44,754 bases of DNA from 02-FULL-45-11b sp041663485 (GTDB lineage Bacteria > Patescibacteriota > Patescibacteriia > Buchananbacterales > UBA6539): positions 1-44,754 of the forward strand of contig JBAYMO010000007.1 in assembly GCA_041663485.1 (NCBI GenBank), written 5' to 3'. A program made the position numbers and the translations under genes. Positions 24,493 through 31,921 of the stretch are shown piece by piece (position 1 is the stretch's first letter; every line of letters starts with the position of its first letter). Under the pieces are notes generated by a model that saw only the letters and a program-made list of their open reading frames with translations, did not search any database and had not been told where the DNA came from.

Positions 24493-25469
24493 AAATTTAC
24501 TGTTTTATTCGTTTTAAAAGACTGATCAGCTCGATCAATAATCTTGCTAACTAAGATGGAATTATTTAAAGAATTAATCGGCGTTTTATACTTAACGATA
24601 CAATCAAAGAAATGCTTCATTTCGGTCAACAAAATCTGCTGACCGGTCATTAATTTAACTCTAACTAATTTGGGGGAATGTATTTGAGATTGATAAACTT
24701 TAATCACCTGTTCGTTATCATCCCAAACCAAAGTACCACGGCTGCCATACAACTCAATTGTCCGACGATACGGCTTAATCAAATAATCAAGATGTATTTC
24801 TATGACCGTCTTGTCTTTATATTCAACAATCAATGAACAAATATCTTCAGTCTCGATTTTCAAACGCTGAGTAAAAAATTTACGCGCCAAAATCTTTTTG
24901 ATCGGTTTTGATACTAGCCAATTCAAGTAATCCAATTCATGAGATAAATCCAAAAGCACGCCGCCACCCATTTTCTTCTTGGCGCTGTAAACCTGTCGGT
25001 AATCAACATTTTTTCTCCAATCCGGCAAATATTGCCCGGCTAGAATCCGGCCACCCCACACGTCGCCAATGATTTTATTTTTAATCAATCGTTCAATTTC
25101 CATAATCCAAGGATTGAATCTCATGTCATAACCCACCATAATCGTTAATTTTCTTTTTTGACTGATTTGATCTAATTTCTTAAATTCTTTCAAAGTATAA
25201 ATCGCCGATAAAGGTTTCTCGACAAAAACGTTCGCCCCTAATTCCAAAGAAATTTTTGTGGTCTTTAAATGAAGGTTGGTTGGGTTACAAATTATTACGG
25301 CTTTAATCTGATTTTTGATAATATTTTTTTTCAAATCAAAAAAGTATTGGGCACCATAAGAAGCCGGTTGAAAAACAAAAATATTCAAACAAAACTGCCG
25401 TTTCAATTGGTTTAGGCTGGCCAAATGTTTTTTACCAATTGAGCCAAGCCCAACGATTAAAATATTCAT
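24489..25469 (-). CDS. Gfo/Idh/MocA family NAD(P)-dependent sugar oxidoreductase
   Basis: A 326-residue protein with NAD-binding VGLGSIGKKHL (6-16), the catalytic EKP motif at Glu84-Lys85-Pro86, and an active-site helix with MGGGVLLDLSHELDY including Asp174 and His177. All key positions are present. The family oxidises or reduces a sugar ring hydroxyl. Placed between the CMP-transferase and synthase genes, it probably modifies a precursor or the nonulosonate itself. The substrate is unknown. Compare with the degenerate paralogue downstream. Confidence 0.88.
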   Translation of the reverse strand: MNILIVGLGSIGKKHLASLNQLKRQFCLNIFVFQPASYGAQYFFDLKKNIIKNQIKAVIICNPTNLHLKTTKISLELGANVFVEKPLSAIYTLKEFKKLDQISQKRKLTIMVGYDMRFNPWIMEIERLIKNKIIGDVWGGRILAGQYLPDWRKNVDYRQVYSAKKKMGGGVLLDLSHELDYLNWLVSKPIKKILARKFFTQRLKIETEDICSLIVEYKDKTVIEIHLDYLIKPYRRTIELYGSRGTLVWDDNEQVIKVYQSQIHSPKLVRVKLMTGQQILLTEMKHFFDCIVKYKTPINSLNNSILVSKIIDRADQSFKTNKTVNL

Positions 25470-25471
25470 AA

Positions 25472-26206
25472 TTAAATAGCTTGATTATTGGAAATAAATT
25501 TTTTTCTTTTTGAATATATTACTTCCGCTAATTGCCAATCATCAAAATCATCAATATCAATTGCTTTCCATTTTTCAATGACATAACCAACGGTTTTTTC
25601 CTTAGGCATGAATGAATGATATTTTCTAAATTGATCAACTCGAATAATATAAATCATGCTGCCGTCTTGCCGATAAGCCTTAGGTGATTCCTGTCGATTA
25701 ATCACTTTTTCCGTTTCCCGATTAACTAAGCTGAGCAAATTATTCGCACCCAGATGATAAATTTGCTGATGGGTCTGACAAACCGAAACTAAAGCCAGGG
25801 AATTATTTTTTTTAAAATACTGATAGCTACCAACAATATCTTGAGCTTGTCTTAATGGCGATGTTGGTTGAAGCAAAAAAATCACATCAGGCTCATCACC
25901 GGCATCGGCCTTTATTTTATCAAGAAGATGAATGATCGCATCAACAATGTTAGCTTTACTGCCGGCTAATTTTTTTGGTCGCAAAAATGGCACTTCAGCA
26001 CCATATTTTTTTGAAATCTTGGCTATCTCGGATGAATCAGTGGAAACCAAGATTCGATCAAAAATTTTGGCGCGTTTAGCCGCCACAATGGAATAATAGA
26101 TTAATGGTTTGCCACAAAATATTTTAATATTCTTCCCGGGCACACCCTGACTGCCACCACGTGCCGGAATAATGGCCCAAATTTTTTCTTTTTTTAACAG
26201 GCTCAT
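25472..26206 (-). CDS. legF: CMP-nonulosonate cytidylyltransferase (NeuA/LegF-like)
   Basis: A 244-residue enzyme with the CMP-sugar synthetase P-loop-like start IPARGGSQGVPGKN (13-26), LVSTDSSEIA, LLQPTSPLR in the middle and RQDGSMIYI later. It activates the nonulosonic acid with CTP to the CMP-sugar, the donor for transfer. The gap to the flanking genes is 2-4 nt. N-acylneuraminate, legionaminate and pseudaminate versions are very similar, so LegF is by context. Confidence 0.92.
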   Translation of the reverse strand: MSLLKKEKIWAIIPARGGSQGVPGKNIKIFCGKPLIYYSIVAAKRAKIFDRILVSTDSSEIAKISKKYGAEVPFLRPKKLAGSKANIVDAIIHLLDKIKADAGDEPDVIFLLQPTSPLRQAQDIVGSYQYFKKNNSLALVSVCQTHQQIYHLGANNLLSLVNRETEKVINRQESPKAYRQDGSMIYIIRVDQFRKYHSFMPKEKTVGYVIEKWKAIDIDDFDDWQLAEVIYSKRKKFISNNQAI

Positions 26207-26210
26207 ATAA

Positions 26211-27710
26211 TTATAATTTTGCTAAATTTAATTTTTCAGCTAAAAGATCAGCGATTGGAACGACGACACTCTTGGCTTTATTAATATCAACTCCTTCTTG
26301 CCAAGGCGTTAAAATATCAGACTCAACTGAATTTTCTAAGATACAGGCGACAAAATTAGTTAATTCGTTATCATCAAAGTCAAAACTATCCAATTGCTGT
26401 CTAATTATTACTGGTAATTGAGTAATATCATGACATTGTCTGACCATAGACAATGAATTGTAAAAAACATCACCAAAAGTAATAACCGGCTTACCTAACC
26501 AAAGCGCTTCCCAGCCAACAGTGCCGGTAATAGTCAAAACCAATTTGGCTTTGGGCATAATCTGATAGGCGCTTGTCTTGGGATGAATTAATTTGACATT
26601 AGGAATTTTTTTTAATTCTCGATAAAAACTATTGGACCTGTACTCCACCATAGACGGATGTTCTTTAACGTACAATTTATATGATAGTGGTAAAGAATGA
26701 GCAATCTGCTTAATTAAATACAACTGATCAGTGTAGAAAGGAGCATAAAGCATGGTGGCTAGTTCGGGATCCAAATGTAAAGCATAAAACGCGAAATCCT
26801 CGTTGAAATCTGGCTGGTCATACAAAGAAATTGGACGAAATAATACACGAATCTTTCTCCAAAATTTATCCTTAAGCTGATCCCAAGGATTAACCGAAGA
26901 ATAGTCGGTTTTTTCTAACCAACTATATCGATTTAACGATTGATAGACCCAAACAAAATTTTTGAATAGTTTTGTTGGTTTTAAAAAACCTAAATGACCT
27001 AATTTTGTGTTATGGCTCAAAGAAACTTCAGAAAAACTCTCATAAGCTTTGGGCTTCTCTCGAAATTCGTCAAGAATTTTTTTTGCATCATTATATCTGG
27101 CTGCCTTTCGCTTATTGGTCATGACAGCTTTAAAATTTCTATCGACATCAGTAAAATAGGCCACATCATCGGTTAATAAATAATTTGTATTCACCCTGGT
27201 CGTAGAAATAAATAACGGCTTAATACCTTTTTTTTGAGCAATCCGATAAAGCAATAGGGCGCTTAAACTGCCGATAACTGAAAAAACAATATAATCTGGT
27301 TTTTCTTGGTCAAAAAAATTAATGATCGCCTTGGCACGGGTTTGGACCATCAGCATTAATTCTTCATGCGTATAAATCGGTTTATCATGTGGATATTCAC
27401 GCCGTAATTGGTTAAATCGCAAAATCCGATCAACTTCAATATAACTCCATAAACTAGGCAACCCATATTCTTTTTCTAACCAGTTCAAATATGACAAATC
27501 AAGTTTCTCTTTTTTATACTCACGATGAATGTCTTCATCTAACAAAACAGAAGAATACTTAATTTGCGTCTGGGACTTTAAAAATTCATATCCGGGACGT
27601 AAAAAAGAAAAAACACAAAAATTCTCAAAGCCATAAGACTCCTTGAGATTCAAAGCAATCAAATGGCCGAGATAGACAAAACGACGTTGTAGGACAAAAC
27701 AAATTTTCAT
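26211..27710 (-). CDS. KpsS/capsule-synthesis-like glycosyltransferase
   Basis: A 499-residue soluble protein. The C-terminal half carries YVKEHPSM (about 370) and GTVGWEALWLGKPVITFG (about 402-419), the pattern of the capsule-synthesis family to which KpsC/KpsS (CMP-Kdo transferases) belong. The N-terminal half is a divergent GT-B-like domain with VLQRRFVYLGH. Located directly after the CMP-nonulosonate synthetase gene (4-nt gap) and overlapping the flippase gene by 4 nt, it is the best candidate in the window for the CMP-nonulosonate transferase. This is inference from family and context. Confidence 0.75.
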   Translation of the reverse strand: MKICFVLQRRFVYLGHLIALNLKESYGFENFCVFSFLRPGYEFLKSQTQIKYSSVLLDEDIHREYKKEKLDLSYLNWLEKEYGLPSLWSYIEVDRILRFNQLRREYPHDKPIYTHEELMLMVQTRAKAIINFFDQEKPDYIVFSVIGSLSALLLYRIAQKKGIKPLFISTTRVNTNYLLTDDVAYFTDVDRNFKAVMTNKRKAARYNDAKKILDEFREKPKAYESFSEVSLSHNTKLGHLGFLKPTKLFKNFVWVYQSLNRYSWLEKTDYSSVNPWDQLKDKFWRKIRVLFRPISLYDQPDFNEDFAFYALHLDPELATMLYAPFYTDQLYLIKQIAHSLPLSYKLYVKEHPSMVEYRSNSFYRELKKIPNVKLIHPKTSAYQIMPKAKLVLTITGTVGWEALWLGKPVITFGDVFYNSLSMVRQCHDITQLPVIIRQQLDSFDFDDNELTNFVACILENSVESDILTPWQEGVDINKAKSVVVPIADLLAEKLNLAKL

Positions 27711-29194
27711 ATTTTATTTGCTGAGCGCGAACCCAATAATGTTGACATAATAATTTTAATAGTTTGCCAGGCGCCATGCTCAAAATTTCTGGCTACTAAC
27801 CAAAGAATAATTAAAGCCACCAGGCAATAGCTGCCGACTAAAGCTAAATAAAAAAAGTCACTTAATTCCTTAAAAATAATAAATATCGGATAATAAATAA
27901 CGGCCGCCATAACAAATGGCGATAACACCAATCCAACTCTCGCCATAACAGAAAAAATCTTCAAGCCCATCATGTTTCGCAGTTTATATAGAATAAAAAG
28001 TAAAATTATAAAGTTACTTACCGTTAAACCAATGGCGGCACCATTTACACCACCGAGTTTTACACCGAAAAAGGCAAACAAGGTATACAAAATAGCGCTA
28101 AGAGTTTTAATTTTAAAACTAATTTGGGGTTTACCGGCTCCATCAAACACTGAATATGCCAATAATATTATAACCGTTAACACTGAATATATAGAAAAAA
28201 TCTTTAATGGCATGGTAATGGGTAACCATTTATCTGTTAGAAAAAATCTTACTAATGATTCACCGCCTAAAAAAGCAATAAAAATGTTAGCCATGCCCAT
28301 TAAAAGAATAACGTCCAAGGTCATCAAAAAACCTTCAATAATTTTTTGTTTGTTGTCTTGAATTTTTGCAAAAGATGCAAAGGTCAAACTTTTAGTAATG
28401 CTACCAACAAAACTTAAGAGCGTGGAAGACAAATTCTTTGCCTTGGTATAATAACCTAAAACCGTCGGATTAAAGAACCGGCTAACAAACATACTGTCAA
28501 TAATCGACATAAAATAGTTAACAAGATATTGCGCGGTTACCCATTTACTAAACGGCAACAAGTCTCGTAAAATTTTAAAGTTCAAATCGAACTTGGGTTT
28601 TTCCGGATAATAATAATAAACAACCAAAACGGAAAAAATGTATTTTGCCAAATTAGCAAAAAACAAAGCCCACACATCCGGACTGACAAAAATCGACCAG
28701 CCGGCGCCAACCAGCAAGTAAGCCAGTTGACCACACAAATCTCTAAAGTAAATTTTGTCAAAAGCCAAGTCCTTAAATAGATAAATTGATCTAGCCGGCG
28801 TAATAGCTGGTAAAATAATAAATATGCCGCTCACTCTTAATATAGAGGTTATTGATTGGGCATGAAAATAATCAGCGACCAAAGGACTAATGAAATAAAT
28901 AATAACGGAAAAAATAATCGACTTAATGACATGAAATGTCCAAATAACATCCAGATAATGTTCAATACTTTCTTTTTTCTGGATCACAGCCGTATCAAAA
29001 CCAGGCACAAACATTTCATTAAATACCCCGACTAACATCAAAATAATGGCAATTAAACCATAGCTTTGGGGATCAAGCAGTCGCGCTAAAATTAAAATAG
29101 AAAAAAATCCAATTATTTTACTGCTGATATTACCAACCACAATCCACTTACCCCCATGAATTGATTTATGTAATGTGGAAGAAGTTTGAGCCAT
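27707..29194 (-). CDS. Oligosaccharide flippase (WzxC/TuaB-like, MOP superfamily)
   Basis: A 495-residue polytopic protein with about 12-14 helices. The N-terminal signature is GGKWIVVGNISSKIIGF (14-30) and RLLDPQSYGLIAI (38-50), followed by FSKWVTAQYLVNYFM and GYYTKAKNLS. These are the hallmarks of WzxC/TuaB-type exporters, which move undecaprenyl-linked repeat units to the outer leaflet. It follows the small HTH gene by 3 nt and overlaps the KpsS-like gene by 4 nt. Confidence 0.92.
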   Translation of the reverse strand: MAQTSSTLHKSIHGGKWIVVGNISSKIIGFFSILILARLLDPQSYGLIAIILMLVGVFNEMFVPGFDTAVIQKKESIEHYLDVIWTFHVIKSIIFSVIIYFISPLVADYFHAQSITSILRVSGIFIILPAITPARSIYLFKDLAFDKIYFRDLCGQLAYLLVGAGWSIFVSPDVWALFFANLAKYIFSVLVVYYYYPEKPKFDLNFKILRDLLPFSKWVTAQYLVNYFMSIIDSMFVSRFFNPTVLGYYTKAKNLSSTLLSFVGSITKSLTFASFAKIQDNKQKIIEGFLMTLDVILLMGMANIFIAFLGGESLVRFFLTDKWLPITMPLKIFSIYSVLTVIILLAYSVFDGAGKPQISFKIKTLSAILYTLFAFFGVKLGGVNGAAIGLTVSNFIILLFILYKLRNMMGLKIFSVMARVGLVLSPFVMAAVIYYPIFIIFKELSDFFYLALVGSYCLVALIILWLVARNFEHGAWQTIKIIMSTLLGSRSANKI

Positions 29195-29197
29195 AAA

Positions 29198-29446
29198 TTA
29201 CCACCGATTAATCTTATCAACCACTTTCTTTTTTAAATCCAAATATGATACAACCGCCTTCTTTTCTATCTCCGGCGAAACCAAACGTAGAATTTCTTTG
29301 CCCATTATCCTATACTGACCACCCACTTTATTGGCTCTAATAAGCCCTTTTTTAAGCATACGTTTAATAGTGCTGCTGCTAATTTTCAGTAGTTTTTGGG
29401 TTTCTTCGGTTGTGTATATCGCATTAGGTTTTATTTCGACATCCAT
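29198..29446 (-). CDS. Small HTH (excisionase/MerR-like) DNA-binding protein, probable operon regulator
   Basis: An 82-residue protein with a helix-turn-helix of the HTH_17/excisionase type: YTTEETQKLLKISSSTIKRM (residues 11-30), then a wing RANKVGGQYRI. A basic, amphipathic C-terminus follows. It is the first gene of the 12-kb nonulosonate operon. Its own promoter overlaps 10-bp tandem repeats, so it may autoregulate the entire operon and perhaps the divergent sugar operon. There is no phage integrase nearby, so excision is unlikely. Transcription is probably leaderless. Confidence 0.8.
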   Translation of the reverse strand: MDVEIKPNAIYTTEETQKLLKISSSTIKRMLKKGLIRANKVGGQYRIMGKEILRLVSPEIEKKAVVSYLDLKKKVVDKINRW

Positions 29447-29454
29447 ACATCATA

Positions 29455-29484
29455 ATTATAGTCCCTAGTGTTAAAAGGTGTCAA
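29455..29484 (-). promoter_or_regulatory. Consensus promoter of the nonulosonate operon, leaderless
   Basis: Minus-strand TTGACA (29484-29479), 18-nt spacer and TATAAT (29460-29455). Only 8 nt separate the -10 from the ATG at 29446, so transcription would begin at or next to the A of the start codon. The -35 lies inside an ATTGACACCT repeat; a second TTGACA lies 10 bp further upstream (29494-29489). Confidence 0.8.
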
Positions 29485-29505
29485 TAGGTGTCAATAGGCT
29501 CAAAT
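29466..29505. repeat. 10-bp tandem iterons overlapping the operon promoter
   Basis: Two perfect copies of AGGTGTCAAT (29476-29485 and 29486-29495) are flanked by two degenerate copies (29466-29475 and 29496-29505). The 10-bp spacing puts all copies on the same DNA face. They contain the -35, so they look like an operator array. They are too short and few for CRISPR. Confidence 0.75.
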
Positions 29506-29568
29506 CAACCAATTAGGTTTAAATAACCAATATTATTATACAACATTAACAGATTTATATGTAATTTT

Positions 29569-29607
29569 GCCTAAAATTTTGACTAATTAGGCATATTATG
29601 ATTTAAT
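29569..29607 (+). promoter_or_regulatory. Promoter of the branched-sugar operon with inverted repeat
   Basis: TTGACT (29579-29584), 17-nt spacer and TTTAAT (29602-29607). An inverted repeat GCCTAA (29569-29574) / TTAGGC (29587-29592) straddles the -35, a possible operator. The leader to ATG 29647 is about 33 nt. Confidence 0.55.
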
Positions 29608-29646
29608 ACAAATACACTATTTCAAAAATTTATTAAGAATTTGTTT

Positions 29647-30600
29647 ATGGCAAAAACCGTCTTAATCACTGGAGCCACAGGCTTTGTTGGTGCTTATTTG
29701 GCGAACAAAATAGCTAAAAATGACAATGTTCACATAATAATCAGGCGTAATTCTGACACCTGGCGACTTAATAGTATTATCAAAAACCTTAATACCCATT
29801 ACGCCGACTTGACCAATCCGATTGATGTAGACGTTGCTATTCAGGCCATAAACCCAGAAATAATTTATCATTTTGCGGCCTATGGCACTGCTGCCAGCCA
29901 AAATGATTTTCAGCAAATAATTAAGGCAAATACTTTAGGTACTTTCAATCTTTTTCAGGCTTGTAAAAAAATCAATTTCCCAATATTTATTAATACTGGT
30001 TCCTCCTCTGAATATGGAAAAAAAAATAAACTAATGCAGGAAGCTGATTTATTAGAACCAAATACCGGCTATGGCATTGCTAAAGCAAGTCAAACTCTGC
30101 TGGCTCAACACTTTGGCCGAGAAAACGATCTGCCCATTGTCACTTTAAGATTTTTTTCAGTTTATGGACCATACGAGAGCCCGACTAAACTCATGCCCCG
30201 ACTAATCACTGCCTGCCAAAATCATCACGATTTAACGCTAACTTCACCAGATTCGGCTCATGATTTTGTTTTCGTCGATGATGTCGTCAAAGCCTGCATT
30301 TCAGCAGCTAATACCTCGGGACTTAATGGTGAAATAATCAATATTGGCAGCGGCAAACAAACCAGCCTAAGGGAAGTGGTCGATACCGTTAAAGCTCTAA
30401 CTCGGGCTGATGATATAAAGGAAAATTGGGGGGCTATCCCCGACCCTACTTACGATTCCAAAACCTGGGTAGCTGACATCACTAAAGCTAAAAGATTGCT
30501 TGATTGGCAACCAAATTATAATTTAGTTCAAGGCTTAGCTGAAACCATTAACTGGTTTAACAATAATCAAAAAACCATGGAAAAAAAATATGTTGTCTGA
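29647..30600 (+). CDS. NAD-dependent epimerase/dehydratase/reductase (SDR)
   Basis: The ATG at 29647 (MAKTVLITGATGFVGAYLA) is preferred over the in-frame TTG at 29641; this gives 317 residues. Extended SDR features are TGATGFVG, SSSEYGKK with the catalytic Ser, and Tyr-x3-Lys in GYGIAKA. The C-terminal half has FVDDVVKA and NIGSGKQTSL. It is likely specific for a CDP-sugar because the next gene is a RfbH-type dehydrase, overlapping by 11 nt. RfbJ-type (abequose synthase) or YerD-type C-branched-sugar reductase are reasonable guesses; the sequence alone does not decide. Confidence 0.83.
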   Translation: MAKTVLITGATGFVGAYLANKIAKNDNVHIIIRRNSDTWRLNSIIKNLNTHYADLTNPIDVDVAIQAINPEIIYHFAAYGTAASQNDFQQIIKANTLGTFNLFQACKKINFPIFINTGSSSEYGKKNKLMQEADLLEPNTGYGIAKASQTLLAQHFGRENDLPIVTLRFFSVYGPYESPTKLMPRLITACQNHHDLTLTSPDSAHDFVFVDDVVKACISAANTSGLNGEIINIGSGKQTSLREVVDTVKALTRADDIKENWGAIPDPTYDSKTWVADITKAKRLLDWQPNYNLVQGLAETINWFNNNQKTMEKKYVV

Positions 30601-31918
30601 CGAAGAAATAAAAAAATTGGTTCACGATTTAGTTTCCGAGTCTCTACCCATTACTTCCATGCGAGGGTTGAGCAATGATGATTTTATTTCTGGCCAAAGC
30701 CTGATTCAATACGCCGGCCCATCTTGGACCGAAGAAGAAATTGAAGCGGCTATCTTTACCATCCTTAGGGGTAAATGGCTTAGTGCCGGAGAGAAAGTGC
30801 ATGAGTTTGAAGAAGAATTCTCAAAAATTATTAACCGACAATTTTCTTTAATGTGCAATTCTGGCAGTTCAGCCAATTTATTGATGTTTTCGGCATTAAA
30901 ATCCGAACAAACTTTTGATTTTAAAAATATTGAAGTAATTACTCCGGTTGTATGCTTTCCCACCACCGTCGCTCCCATTATCCAATCGGGCTTTACGCCA
31001 AAATTTATTGACGTCGAAATGGATACTTTAAACTTGGATCTGGATCAATTAGAGGCGGCTATTACACCCAAAACCAAGGTTTTAGTTTTTGCTCATGTTT
31101 TGGGCAATCCACCTAATATGGATCGGGTAATGAAAATTTGCCAAGATCATAATTTAATTCTTTTAGAGGATACTTGTGACGCTTTAGGCAGCCGCTGGAA
31201 CGGCAAACCTCTTGGCAGTTTTGGTTTGATGTCGAGCTTTAGTTTTTATCCGGCACATCATATTACTACCGGTGAAGGTGGCATGGTAACAACCAATGAC
31301 AGCAACTTAATTAAAGTTTTAAGAAGTATTATTAGCTGGGGTCGCGCCTGCAGTTGCGTTGGGGAAAAAAATCTGTCCTTAAGCGGAATTTGTCAACACC
31401 GTTTCAACCGATGGCTAGCACCGGGCTATGACGGCATTTTAGATCATAAATATGTTTATGATGAAATTGGTTATAATCTTAAACCGCTTGATTTACAGGG
31501 AGCAATCGGTCTGGTGCAGTTGTATAAATTAGAAAAATTAAAAGCCGCTCGTCAGCGTATTTTTAACAAATATCTTGAAGTTTGCCAAAAATATCCTGAA
31601 TTGATTAAAACTGTAACCAAAGACGATCGAGCTGATGTTAATTGGTTTGGTTTTCCGATTACTGTTGTGACCGAAAAATTTAACCGTAATGACTTCGTTA
31701 AATATTTGGAAGATAATAAAATTCAGACTCGCAACTATTTTTCCGGTAATATTCTATTCCATAAACCTTTCGCCAAATTTGGCAACCCCAAGGATTACCC
31801 CAATGCCTGCAAAGTCATGGATCATACATTTTTTATCGGCGTTCAGCCAAACATGTCGGATGAAATGGTCGGGTATGTTCAAAAAGTTTTAGAAGACTTT
31901 TTAAGTCAAAAAAAATAA
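30590..31918 (+). CDS. rfbH: CDP-4-keto-6-deoxyglucose 3-dehydrase (RfbH/E1 type)
   Basis: A 442-residue PLP-fold enzyme of the RfbH/ColD group: the aminotransferase Lys is replaced by His (YPAHHITTGEGG, His223), which changes the chemistry from transamination to dehydration at C3. Cys196, Cys254, Cys256 and Cys268 follow the E1 [2Fe-2S] pattern (C-X57-C-X1-C), but the last gap is 11 rather than the 7 I recall for Yersinia E1. SWGRAC and DHKYVYDEIGYNLKPLD match RfbH. It needs a reductase partner (E3), which is not in the window. Product: CDP-3,6-dideoxy-4-keto-hexose. Confidence 0.9.
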   Translation: MLSDEEIKKLVHDLVSESLPITSMRGLSNDDFISGQSLIQYAGPSWTEEEIEAAIFTILRGKWLSAGEKVHEFEEEFSKIINRQFSLMCNSGSSANLLMFSALKSEQTFDFKNIEVITPVVCFPTTVAPIIQSGFTPKFIDVEMDTLNLDLDQLEAAITPKTKVLVFAHVLGNPPNMDRVMKICQDHNLILLEDTCDALGSRWNGKPLGSFGLMSSFSFYPAHHITTGEGGMVTTNDSNLIKVLRSIISWGRACSCVGEKNLSLSGICQHRFNRWLAPGYDGILDHKYVYDEIGYNLKPLDLQGAIGLVQLYKLEKLKAARQRIFNKYLEVCQKYPELIKTVTKDDRADVNWFGFPITVVTEKFNRNDFVKYLEDNKIQTRNYFSGNILFHKPFAKFGNPKDYPNACKVMDHTFFIGVQPNMSDEMVGYVQKVLEDFLSQKK

Positions 31919-31921
31919 TTT

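Noticed and set aside
29198..29446. Phage or ICE excisionase marking a mobile element
   Set aside because: The HTH is of excisionase type, but no integrase, att repeats or phage genes are nearby; the gene heads a sugar operon.
29466..29505. CRISPR-like tandem repeats
   Set aside because: Units are only 10 bp, directly abutting with no spacers, and there are no cas genes; they overlap a promoter and are better read as operator iterons.
30598..30600. TGA read as glycine (code 25)
   Set aside because: TGA ends the SDR gene in its expected place, overlapping the RfbH start, so standard code applies.
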